Notes: generated by a model not told the origin, from the sequence alone. A stretch of 8,985 bases of DNA from Mycobacterium sp. (GCA_023264755.1 JAHFVB010000170.1:1-8985), one strand, 5' to 3'. Shown: positions 1 to 6,822, counted from the first letter of the stretch. Translations and numbers: made by a program.

Positions 1-333
1 CACCTTGCGTGGCGTGAACATCCGGGACAACAGGTTTCGGTGCAGGTTGTGGATCGGCGGATCCTCGAAGATCAGTGTGCCTGGCGGAATCTCCATACCG
101 GACTTGATGATCTCCAGCACCGCGCCGCGGCCGGAGAGGAACGTCTCGTGGTCGACGACCGCGTCGTTGACGTCGGAGAACCGACTCAACGCGTAGAAGT
201 CGTGCACGTCGTTGTAGTAGAGCGGAGCCTCCTCCCTAATCCGAGCAAACACGGGATGGGGATTCATGTTGAGGTCGACGTCGTACGGGTCGTAGTGGAG
301 GTCGGGTTGGGTCGCAGCGGTCGGCACGATCAT
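1..333 (-). CDS. cytochrome P450, N-terminal 111 residues (gene runs off the window)
   Basis: This is the 5' part of a cytochrome P450, a heme monooxygenase that would insert oxygen into a lipid, steroid or other hydrophobic substrate using electrons from a ferredoxin/reductase pair. Translating the minus strand from the ATG at 333 gives an open frame to the window edge. It opens with a YDPYDVDLNMNPHPVFARIR-type stretch typical of soluble actinobacterial CYPs, continues with an FSDVNDAVVDHETFLSGRG-like segment, and reaches IFEDPPIHNLHRNLLSRMFT, the conserved D-PP-H--R-----FTP region before the C helix. The I-helix and heme-cysteine loop lie outside, so activity cannot be judged. A G-rich ribosome-binding stretch sits just upstream of the ATG. 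The gene lies 108 nt after the truncated folD on the same strand and has its own promoter-like site in that gap. The CYP family number cannot be assigned from this fragment. Confidence 0.88.
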   Translation of the reverse strand, partial: MIVPTAATQPDLHYDPYDVDLNMNPHPVFARIREEAPLYYNDVHDFYALSRFSDVNDAVVDHETFLSGRGAVLEIIKSGMEIPPGTLIFEDPPIHNLHRNLLSRMFTPRKV

Positions 334-381
334 CAGTCCCCCGTCGGCCCGCTCTGGGGCAGAGTTACATTTGTTCGTTCG

Positions 382-409
382 ACTGTAATGGCGGATCGAT
401 GCTTTGCAA
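382..409 (-). promoter_or_regulatory. candidate sigma-70-type promoter for the P450 gene
   Basis: On the minus strand, TTGCAA (409-404) and TACAGT (387-382) are separated by 16 nt, a fair -35/-10 pair placed about 50 nt before the P450 ATG at 333. It lies downstream of the folD stop, so the P450 could be transcribed on its own. This is seen by eye only, and promoter-like hexamers are common. Confidence 0.35.
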
Positions 410-424
410 AGGCGGACGTCCCGT

Positions 425-453
425 TTCGCGCGTGAGCGCCTTCACGCGTGAGC
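425..453. promoter_or_regulatory. perfect palindrome plus 13-nt imperfect direct repeat, possible operator
   Basis: TCACGCGTGA (442-451) is a perfect 10-bp palindrome. A second copy with one mismatch, TCGCGCGTGA (426-435), starts 16 nt away, and the repeated unit extends to 13 nt (425-437 and 441-453). The pair sits immediately upstream of the P450 promoter-like site, where a TetR- or GntR-type regulator could bind. The folD stop codon lies inside the palindrome. The repeat could equally be a scar of the event that removed the folD 3' end. Confidence 0.35.
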
Positions 454-1131
454 AAGGGATGCCGGTTTGACCCAGCTGCCCTTGATGAGTTCGGGCCGGC
501 CGACGGCGGCGACGACGATGTCGGCCTCGGCCACGACGGCGGACAGGTCGGTGGTCTTGGAGTGGCAGTACGTGACGGTGGCATCACGAGCCAACAGCAG
601 CATGCCGACAGGCCTGCCGAGTATGGGACTGCGACCGATCACTACGGCCCGGGCGCCCGCTGGCGCGATGTCGTAGGCGTCGAGCAGGCGCATGATGCCG
701 GCAGGAGTGCACGCCTGGAATCCACTGCCGCCCAAGGCCATGGCCGAGAACGAGGCGTTGGTCACCCCGTCGACGTCCTTGGCTGGGGTGATGGCCTCGA
801 ACGCCTGCCGTTCGTCGACGTGAGACGGCATCGGGTGCTGGACCAGGATGCCGTCCACCGTCTCGTCGCGCGCGAGCGCGGCGACGAGCGCGACGACGTC
901 GGCAGTGCTGGCGTCGCCGGCCAGGTGGTGCGCTCGGGAGTCCAGGCCGGTGGTCCGGCATCTGTTGGTCTTCATGCGCACGTAGGTGCGCGAAGCTGGG
1001 TCATCACCCACCAGAACGGTCGCCAGGCACGGTTTGCGCCCCGCCGAACGCTCGAACCGCGCTGCTCGATCCGCGGTATCGCGGAGGATGTCGTTGGCGA
1101 CGGCCCGTCCGTCGATGGCGATGGCGCTCAC
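442..1131 (-). CDS. folD: C-terminally truncated FolD (methylene-THF dehydrogenase/cyclohydrolase)
   Basis: FolD enzymes oxidise 5,10-methylene-tetrahydrofolate to methenyl-THF with NADP and hydrolyse it to 10-formyl-THF in the cytoplasm. The start chosen is GTG at 1131, because AGGAG (1140-1136) lies just before it and the family begins at the following AIAIDGRA-type segment; an upstream GTG at 1155 would add 8 residues. Catalytic residues are present: Y50 and K54 (YVRMK), Q98 (VQHPMP) and D121 (AKDVDG), with the nucleotide-binding loop GRSPILGRP at 166-174. The protein stops at 229 residues against about 280-300 for the family, just after GSWVKP. It therefore lacks the last strand/helix region and the PGGVGP signature. 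None of the three minus-strand frames down to 333 resumes the missing part, so this is a loss and not a simple frameshift. It may be a decaying paralogue of the housekeeping folD or a shortened enzyme with changed activity. Confidence 0.85.
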   Translation of the reverse strand: MSAIAIDGRAVANDILRDTADRAARFERSAGRKPCLATVLVGDDPASRTYVRMKTNRCRTTGLDSRAHHLAGDASTADVVALVAALARDETVDGILVQHPMPSHVDERQAFEAITPAKDVDGVTNASFSAMALGGSGFQACTPAGIMRLLDAYDIAPAGARAVVIGRSPILGRPVGMLLLARDATVTYCHSKTTDLSAVVAEADIVVAAVGRPELIKGSWVKPASLAHA

Positions 1132-1188
1132 TGCACTCCTCGTGGAGCGGAGCACCCAGGCGGTCGATGCTTCCGAGTCGAGCTTCCC

Positions 1189-1245
1189 GGTGGTGTCCCA
1201 CCTGCGCCAGTCGCGTCGCCACCATGGTAGGGCACTTGGTCACCA
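1189..1245. promoter_or_regulatory. inverted-repeat cluster in the divergent folD/lysin intergenic region
   Basis: Between the divergent folD (start 1131) and lysin (start 1343) genes lies GGTGG-TGTC-CCACC (1189-1202), a perfect 5-bp inverted repeat. It is followed by ACCATGGT (1221-1228), a perfect palindrome, and TGGT-C-ACCA (1237-1245). The recurring ACCA/TGGT half-sites suggest a regulator-binding region serving one or both genes. No clear -10/-35 pair was recognised. Short repeats of this kind can arise by chance in GC-rich DNA. Confidence 0.25.
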
Positions 1246-1342
1246 CGCGATGGGTGAAATCGACCCTTGTCCGAGCGCCTGCGGGGCCAGATTCTGGTGG
1301 CCCACGCCGCCGAGGGCCGGCGTGACCGTGAAGGGGGTAATC

Positions 1343-3460
1343 ATGAAGCTCGTCGATTTTTCCGCCCGGACGATATCGCCGACGGAGCTCAAGTGTGCCG
1401 GCTACGACGGTGTCGTGGCCTATGTGTCGGAGTCCCGGCCCGGCGCCAACTTTGGGGCCAAGCCGCTGACGCGTGAGTATGCCGACGCCCTACGCGCCGC
1501 CGGTCTGGCAATAGTCAGCAACTACCAATACGGCAAGCCCCACGGATCGGCGCCATCGGACTTCACCCGCGGATACGACGGTGGAGTCGCCGACGCCCAC
1601 ACGGCAATGCGCCTGCACGAGAGTGCCGGTGGTCCCGACAACGCACCGATCTTCTTCAGCATCGACGACGACATCGACCTCTCGACGTGGAACCGAGTCG
1701 GCGTCGAGTGGCTTCGGGGCATCAACTCCGTTCTCGGTGTGGACCGGACTGGCATCTACGGCCACTCCCGCGTATGCGCGTGGGCGATCGAAGACGGCGT
1801 GATCGGGTGTTCGACGACGCCTGGACGGCGGTGGGCTTGGCAGACGAAGGCGTGGTCGTGTGGTGAGCGTGAACCAATGGCCGTGCTCTATCAGGGCGTT
1901 GTCGACACCGCATCCAACCCCGGCCCGCTCGTCGATGGCGTCCACGTCGACGTCAACGAGGTGCTCGCAGACGACTTCGGTCAGTGGCGTAGCGAGAAGG
2001 CCGCTCGCGCACTGGTAACCGCGCCAGACTTCCTGGAAAGCACCGAGATACGCAGCCCTTACTACGGCTCCCGAAACGGCGTGGCCGTCGCGTGGTTCGT
2101 GCTGCACACCGAAGACGGATACAGCAAGTCGGCACGCAATCTCGCCAACTACCTGGCCAACAACCCCTACCAGGTGTCCTACCACTACACGGTCGACAAC
2201 GCCGGCCAGCTGTGCAACCTCATCGACCCGGACAACTACGCGAATTCGGTTTTCCAGCCCGGCAATTCGAAGTCCATCAATCTTGCCTTCGCCGGATCCT
2301 TCGCGAACTGGTCGCGTCAGACGTGGTTCGACGAGATGCAGCACGGAATCGACGTCGCCGCGTTCGTCGCAGTCCGAGATAGTCGCCGCTACGGGCTGCA
2401 ACCGCGGGTGATCAGTCCCGAGGAGGCCCGCCGAGGTGCCACGGGGATCACCGATCACAACGGTGTCCGGATCGCGACGGGACGCGGTGACCACACCGAC
2501 GTCGGCCCCGGCTTCCCCTGGGACTACTTCGCGAACAAGATGTGCGAATTCGCCGGGGTACGAACGCTTTCTGGACCCGCGTCAGCGGGGCGCGCCTTCC
2601 CCTGCTACCCCGGAACCGCAATCGCGGAGGGCGCAGCGGGTCGTGACGTCGCACTGATCCAACGGCGGTTGAACGAAACCGCCGATGCGGGACTGCTGGT
2701 GGACGGCGAATTCGGCCCGCTGACCAGTCGGGCGGTCAACGCCTTCCAGAACCACTGTGGGCTGGTAGCCGACGGGCGAGTCGGACCGCAAACCTGGGCG
2801 GAGCTCTTCTCCCATCGCGACCACCACTCCACACAGGAGATCGGAAGAGCCATCGAGAAATCCCTAGTGGGCGCCACTGAGGGTGAGGCGGGCCGCGAGC
2901 GGGCCGTGTATCGGAGATATTGGCCGCTGGGAGCGGGACGAAGGGTGACGAGCCCGTTTGGCTGGCGCGACGGCGAATACCACACCGGCATCGACTTTGG
3001 TCGCGACGGAGGATCGGCCAACATGGCCGTCTACGCCTGCCAATCCGGCACCGTGATCTACGCGGGCCAAGCCCAGGGCTACGGGGGGCCCGACCCCGCC
3101 GGCTGGCTCGTCATCGACTCCGCTGACGACCAAGGCTCCGGCTGCGTCGAGTACGGACACATCATCCGCGAGGTGGCCAGGGGTGACGCCGTCGTCGCCG
3201 GGCAGCGCATCGGACGGATCAACCCCGACTCTCGAACCAACGGCGGAGTCGCGCCACACCTTCATCTCAGCTTCATGCCTCGGGCGTACAACCCTCGGTG
3301 CAAGGAGGATCCGGAACCGTGGCTTCGCGATGCGCTCGAGCCGGAGAAAGAAGAGTCGTCAGCGGCATTGGCCAAGGGCGAACGATCAGCACCTGCTCGG
3401 AAACGGTCGCCGAAGCGCGCCGCGCGCAGGACCAATGCGACCGCGACGAGCGGTTCCTGA
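1343..3460 (+). CDS. four-module peptidoglycan hydrolase: DUF1906, Amidase_2, PG_binding_1, M23 peptidase
   Basis: A 705-aa modular cell-wall lysin. Residues ~1-216 form a DUF1906 (Rv2525c-like, glycoside-hydrolase-like barrel) domain with an acidic FFSIDDDID strand at 104-112 and a closing DVNEVL segment. Residues ~240-400 are an N-acetylmuramoyl-L-alanine amidase (Amidase_2): the candidate zinc ligand H255 is in VLHTEDG, with H372 (TDHNG), H384 and D386 (DHTDVGPGFPW) as the others. Residues ~425-490 are a peptidoglycan-binding module (DGEFGPLTSRAV...DGRVGPQTW). Residues ~530-660 are an M23/LytM endopeptidase with H547-D551 (HTGID), H606 (YGH) and H639/H641 (HLHLS), all expected metal and catalytic positions. 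A Lys/Arg-rich tail follows (~665-705). The start at 1343 is supported by AAGGGGG (1331-1337) five nt away and by the domain beginning at once; the open frame further upstream is antisense to folD. No signal peptide or membrane segment is visible, as in phage endolysins. No holin is adjacent. Confidence 0.9.
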   Translation: MKLVDFSARTISPTELKCAGYDGVVAYVSESRPGANFGAKPLTREYADALRAAGLAIVSNYQYGKPHGSAPSDFTRGYDGGVADAHTAMRLHESAGGPDNAPIFFSIDDDIDLSTWNRVGVEWLRGINSVLGVDRTGIYGHSRVCAWAIEDGVIGCSTTPGRRWAWQTKAWSCGEREPMAVLYQGVVDTASNPGPLVDGVHVDVNEVLADDFGQWRSEKAARALVTAPDFLESTEIRSPYYGSRNGVAVAWFVLHTEDGYSKSARNLANYLANNPYQVSYHYTVDNAGQLCNLIDPDNYANSVFQPGNSKSINLAFAGSFANWSRQTWFDEMQHGIDVAAFVAVRDSRRYGLQPRVISPEEARRGATGITDHNGVRIATGRGDHTDVGPGFPWDYFANKMCEFAGVRTLSGPASAGRAFPCYPGTAIAEGAAGRDVALIQRRLNETADAGLLVDGEFGPLTSRAVNAFQNHCGLVADGRVGPQTWAELFSHRDHHSTQEIGRAIEKSLVGATEGEAGRERAVYRRYWPLGAGRRVTSPFGWRDGEYHTGIDFGRDGGSANMAVYACQSGTVIYAGQAQGYGGPDPAGWLVIDSADDQGSGCVEYGHIIREVARGDAVVAGQRIGRINPDSRTNGGVAPHLHLSFMPRAYNPRCKEDPEPWLRDALEPEKEESSAALAKGERSAPARKRSPKRAARRTNATATSGS

Positions 3461-3638
3461 TCCGTGTCGCGCGGCCACTTGGCTCGCCCGTGCTGCCCAG
3501 CCGTGCCGAGGTTTGGCCCCTCCAGTCAGCGGCAGACCATGGCCCCCCGACTGTGGGACTTTCGCCCGTATTCGGCCACCGTGGTGAGCAATTAGCGTTT
3601 CCCATGTCCGAGACAATCCACCCAAGAAAGTATTCGAC

Positions 3639-3935
3639 ATGACCACGCAGACCACTCAATCGAAGACGGTTGCCCCCCGAGAGACCGATTTGATCGACGA
3701 GCTTCGTGAATCGGCCAAGGCCGGACAGCACGTAGCCGGCGAGGCATTGCGCAAGTTCCGGCAGACCGTCGACGAGGCCTTGCCCGAAGCCGTCCAACCA
3801 CTGCGCACGAAGATCGTCGACGCCGCGATCGAACTGGCTGACAAGCTGGTGTCCGCGCAGTACGAGTTCAACCGCGGCCTGGTGCGCAGCGCCGACCGTG
3901 CGCTGAGCAAGGCGGACGGCGAACAGAAGAAGTAG
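3639..3935 (+). CDS. small helical hypothetical protein, 98 aa, phasin/HBHA-like in character
   Basis: Function not recognised. The protein is soluble, charged and almost wholly predicted helix. After a Thr/Gln-rich N-terminus, residues ~18-92 form heptad-like amphipathic helices (LIDELRESAKAGQHVAG..., then IVDAAIELADKLVSAQYEFN...), broken by a Pro-containing turn near 49-54, and it ends in a Lys-rich tail. That composition recalls phasin-like or HBHA-like surface or lipid-droplet coiled coils of mycobacteria, but this is resemblance in character only. There is no signal peptide, transmembrane segment or Cys, so it is not a holin for the upstream lysin. The ATG at 3639 has a weak purine-rich site (AAGAAAG, 3623-3630 region) before it. 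It lies 178 nt after the lysin on the same strand and converges on the aldehyde dehydrogenase gene. Codon pattern and clean boundaries favour a real gene. Confidence 0.7.
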   Translation: MTTQTTQSKTVAPRETDLIDELRESAKAGQHVAGEALRKFRQTVDEALPEAVQPLRTKIVDAAIELADKLVSAQYEFNRGLVRSADRALSKADGEQKK

Positions 3936-3971
3936 CGCGCTCGTTCTTCAAGCACCAGGTTGGTCAGCGCG
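3936..3971. terminator. possible bidirectional terminator between convergent genes
   Basis: CGCGCT (3936-3941) and AGCGCG (3966-3971) are exact inverted repeats that fill the two ends of the 36-nt gap between the convergent stop codons (3935 and 3972). The 24-nt loop is long and there is no T tract on either strand. It is a weak candidate, supported mainly by its position. Confidence 0.2.
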
Positions 3972-5537
3972 TCAGCGTCCGTGGCGGCGTGCTGACCTCT
4001 TGGCGAATCGCATGCCCCATACGGTGATCGCCGCCCTCAACGCTCGTTCCAGCCGAGGATTGAAGGGCGGGCTCAGCAGTGACACGGGGCTGAACGCGTC
4101 TGGCGAGACCGCGAACGCGCGCATGTGACTGAACGTGTCGAAGCCATATCGCCCGTGGTAGTAGCCAGTGCCGCTGGCGCCGACACCTCCAAATGGCAGG
4201 CCAGGAACGCTGGCGTGCAGCGCAAAGTCGTTGCGCGTCATGCCGCCGCTGCGGGTCCGCGCGGCGAAGCGGCGGAAGTCGGGTGAATCGGCACCAAACC
4301 AGTACGCCGCGAGCGGAATTGGCCGATCGTTGACGAACTCGATGACCTCGTCGAGGTCGTCGTAGCCGACGACCGGTAACACCGGACCGAAGATCTCCTG
4401 TTGCATCACGTCCATCTCCTCGGTCACGTCCGTGATCAGGGTGAGCGGTATGCGGCGGGACTCCGGTGCGGGAAAGCCTTCGCCTGGGGGTACCACCGTG
4501 CGCACGGTCGCGCCGCGCTCGAGGGCGTCGTCGATGAGCGCGCAAATCCTGCGGTAGTGGTCATCGGTGATGATCGTGCAGAAGTCGTCGTTGGCGAGCA
4601 CGCTGGGAAGTGCGGCGTGGCAGGCGCCTTCGGCAGCCTCGACGAAAGCACCGATACGCGGCCGGGGAACGAAGACGTAGTCGGGACTGAGACAGATCTG
4701 GCCGCTATTGGCCAGGCGCGCGCTGACGATTCGCTTGGCAGCGGCGCTTAGGTCGGCATCGGTAGCGACCACCGTGGGATTCTTCCCGCCCAGTTCTAGG
4801 GTCACCGGGGTGAGATTCTCCGCGGCCGCGCGCTGCACCTGTCGACCGACAGCCGAGGACCCGGTGAAGAACAGGTGATCGAAGGGCAGCGAGCTGAATC
4901 TGACAGCGATCTCCAATCCGCCGCAGACGACCGCGATCTCGTCTTCTGCGAAGCGATCGGCCAGGGCGGCACACAAGGCCTCCCCCGTCCTTGGCGCAAG
5001 CTCCGACATCTTGATCATCACGCGGTTGCCGGCAGCCAGGGCCGCGATGGTCGGCTGAACTGACAGGGCGATCGGGAAGTTCCACGGCGCAATGATGCCG
5101 ACTACGCCCAGCGGGGTGGGTTCGACCCAGGCCTGGACGCCGGCGGCGCGTAGATAGTGGGGTTGTGGGCGCTGGGGGCCCATCCACGAGCGCAGCGCGC
5201 GCTTGGTGGTCCGAATCTCCTCCAGCTGCAGGAGCACCTCGCCGGCCAGGGCGCCGGCCAGTGGGCGATTGCCAAAGTCAGCACTGATGGCCCTGACCAA
5301 CGCGTCCGCGTGCTCACTTAGAGCAGCGCCCAGCCGGTCGAGCCGATCCAGGCGTAGTTCGTGTGTCGCTGGTGCCTCAGCCCGGTGGGCACGCCGTTGC
5401 AGTGCGAATGCTTCCACCAGCCGACTGGGCGTCCAAAGCTCGGTCGGGTTCGGGCAGGCGCGAGGTGCGGAGGATATAGCGCGAAGAGTTCCCGTCACCT
5501 TCCGAACATGCAGCACGTCATCCGCCAAACCAAGCAT
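3972..5537 (-). CDS. aldehyde dehydrogenase, coniferyl-aldehyde dehydrogenase type
   Basis: An NAD(P)-dependent aldehyde dehydrogenase oxidising an aldehyde to its acid in the cytoplasm. The 521-aa product shows the full catalytic set: N153 in APWNFP, the cofactor-contact lysine K176 (MIKMSE, where KPSE is usual), FFTGSSAVG at 223-231, the general base E248 in TLELGGKNP, and the nucleophile C282 in NSGQICLSPDYV. The sequence around the cysteine, the EIFGPVLPV and PFGGVGASGTGYYHG segments and the short N-terminus point to the coniferyl-aldehyde/class-3-like branch, which acts on aromatic and medium aldehydes; the substrate here is unknown. Similarity to the family begins near residue 40, and about 480 aa is usual. 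The first ~40 residues (from the ATG at 5537) may be an extension, or the true start may lie further in; no strong ribosome-binding site settles it. The gene starts 47 nt after the ACMSD-like gene and is probably co-transcribed with it. Confidence 0.9.
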   Translation of the reverse strand: MLGLADDVLHVRKVTGTLRAISSAPRACPNPTELWTPSRLVEAFALQRRAHRAEAPATHELRLDRLDRLGAALSEHADALVRAISADFGNRPLAGALAGEVLLQLEEIRTTKRALRSWMGPQRPQPHYLRAAGVQAWVEPTPLGVVGIIAPWNFPIALSVQPTIAALAAGNRVMIKMSELAPRTGEALCAALADRFAEDEIAVVCGGLEIAVRFSSLPFDHLFFTGSSAVGRQVQRAAAENLTPVTLELGGKNPTVVATDADLSAAAKRIVSARLANSGQICLSPDYVFVPRPRIGAFVEAAEGACHAALPSVLANDDFCTIITDDHYRRICALIDDALERGATVRTVVPPGEGFPAPESRRIPLTLITDVTEEMDVMQQEIFGPVLPVVGYDDLDEVIEFVNDRPIPLAAYWFGADSPDFRRFAARTRSGGMTRNDFALHASVPGLPFGGVGASGTGYYHGRYGFDTFSHMRAFAVSPDAFSPVSLLSPPFNPRLERALRAAITVWGMRFAKRSARRHGR

Positions 5538-5584
5538 CGCATTTCACGTGGTGGAACGGGCCTGCGCTACGTGCCCGCACGAGC

Positions 5585-6577
5585 TCACCTGGAGCGGTCC
5601 GAGACACCGAGAAGGTGTGCCGCGTTCGGCCCTGCGATCTTGTCCGCGTCGGCTTGGGGCAAGGCCGCCAGGATCGAACCCTGAAGTTCGGTTTGAGCAG
5701 GCAACGGATAGTCGGTTCCGAACAGGATGCGTTCCGGTCCGAGCCGCTCGTTGAGGTAACGCAGGTTCGCTGGTTCGTAGACGACACTGTCCACGAAGAC
5801 ATTCCGAGTCAGTTCGGCTGAACTTTCCTCACGACCTTGGTCCCAGAGCTGAGCGATGCGCGACAACGCCCAGAAGAAGGTGCCACCACCGTGGGCGAGG
5901 CAAACGCGCAGCTCGGGACACGCCGCCGTGACACCACCGAATACCAGCCGCGACGCGGCGATGGCGGTATCGGTACCCATTGCCAGGCCGAATCTCGCAG
6001 CGAGCCCGGTGATTCGCCGTGACCAGTCGGCGCCCGCCTGAAGGATGAGTGGATGAACGAAGATGATCATCCCCAGCTGTTCGGCTGCTTGGAAGAACTC
6101 CCGCAGGTCGGGATGGTCGAGTTCGCGGTCACCTGCCGTCGTCCCGATCTCGACTCCGGACAACCCCGCCCCATGGGCTCGGCTGAGTACCTCGACCGCT
6201 TGGCTGGGGTGATGCAAGGGCACGGTGCCGAGTCCTGAGAAGCGGGTGGGATGTTCACGCACCACCTCCGCCACTTCGGCGTTGATCCGGTCCGCCCACT
6301 CGGTGGCTAGCTCCGGTTCGCCCCAGTCACAGATCAGCGGTGGTACCGGAGACAACACTTGCCGATCCAGTCCCGCGGCGTCCAGCTCGTCGATTCGGTC
6401 TCGAGCCGACCAGGCCGCGGAGGGCAGGCTCCGCTGGACTTGCCCGTCTCGGGTGAGCTGACCGACACCATCGTGGACAGCGAAGGTCGGCCAGCGCGGG
6501 TCACCGAACTTCTCGGCGAAGTCGGGCAACTCCACGACGACGTGCGCGTGGAAGTCGATGCGGCAGCTGCCGGGCAT
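5585..6577 (-). CDS. ACMSD-like metal-dependent amidohydrolase/decarboxylase
   Basis: A 330-aa amidohydrolase_2 family TIM-barrel protein, closest in motif layout to 2-amino-3-carboxymuconate-6-semialdehyde decarboxylase (ACMSD) and resorcylate decarboxylases, which cleave C-C bonds using one metal ion. Visible ligands are H10 and H12 (DFHAHVV), H175 (FVHPLI) and D289 (FGTDYP), with a further active-site histidine H229 (LAHGGG). The spacing is almost that of characterised ACMSD (His9, His11, His177, His228, Asp294), and R49 lies near the ACMSD substrate-binding Arg51. Start chosen at ATG 6577 because AAGGGAG (6592-6586) precedes it by 8 nt and the family motif follows within 10 residues; the frame is open to 6649 but that part has no family match. 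Followed 47 nt later by an aldehyde dehydrogenase, which in ACMSD pathways oxidises the semialdehyde product. Members of this family also include simple hydrolases, so the reaction is unproven. Confidence 0.85.
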   Translation of the reverse strand: MPGSCRIDFHAHVVVELPDFAEKFGDPRWPTFAVHDGVGQLTRDGQVQRSLPSAAWSARDRIDELDAAGLDRQVLSPVPPLICDWGEPELATEWADRINAEVAEVVREHPTRFSGLGTVPLHHPSQAVEVLSRAHGAGLSGVEIGTTAGDRELDHPDLREFFQAAEQLGMIIFVHPLILQAGADWSRRITGLAARFGLAMGTDTAIAASRLVFGGVTAACPELRVCLAHGGGTFFWALSRIAQLWDQGREESSAELTRNVFVDSVVYEPANLRYLNERLGPERILFGTDYPLPAQTELQGSILAALPQADADKIAGPNAAHLLGVSDRSR

Positions 6578-6661
6578 GTCCTGGTCTCCCTTGGATGGTG
6601 GCAAAGTGGCCCGACCAGTAGTGCAGAGCCAGCCGAGCGCGTCCTTCATGATGACCGATTT

Positions 6662-6677
6662 CGTTGCTGTACCAACG
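6662..6677. promoter_or_regulatory. inverted repeat in the divergent amidohydrolase/yrbE region, possible operator
   Basis: CGTTG-CTGTAC-CAACG is a perfect 5-bp inverted repeat with a 6-nt spacer, lying between the divergent starts at 6577 and 6823. A weaker GAAC-6 nt-GTTC repeat (6697-6710) and a TATAGA (-10-like, 6693-6698) lie close by. A TetR-type repressor controlling both directions would fit this placement. The GAAC/GTTC arms resemble KstR-type half-sites, but the spacing is too wide for the known KstR operator. Confidence 0.3.
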
Positions 6678-6822
6678 GTTCTGATTCCGCGGTATAGAAC
6701 GAATGAGTTCGATAGCTGGGACGCATGCGCGATGGTGGGCCGGTGATCTCATTGCTCCTAGACTGGCGGACCCGCCACCCACGCTTACGACGTCGCGCGG
6801 TCAATCGGGGCGGGGCGGCCTG

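Noticed and set aside
448..1230. 260-aa open frame on the plus strand
   Set aside because: Shadow of folD: Gly/Val/Asp-rich composition with no motifs, while the opposite strand encodes clear FolD catalytic residues.
986..1342. Upstream in-frame extension of the lysin (824-aa reading)
   Set aside because: It is antisense to the conserved folD coding region and has no domain similarity, and the ATG at 1343 has a good ribosome-binding site directly at the domain start.
1490..2494. 334-aa open frame on the minus strand
   Set aside because: Shadow of the lysin; Val/Asp/Gly-rich antisense pattern typical of high-GC genes, without any recognisable domain.
3440..3454. Hairpin ACCGC-GACGA-GCGGT at the end of the lysin gene as a terminator
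   Set aside because: Only 5 bp of stem, inside the coding region, and not followed by a T tract.
3273..3797. 174-aa minus-strand open frame spanning the lysin end and the 98-aa gene
   Set aside because: It is antisense to two plus-strand genes, shows no family motif, and has Arg/Ser-rich shadow composition.
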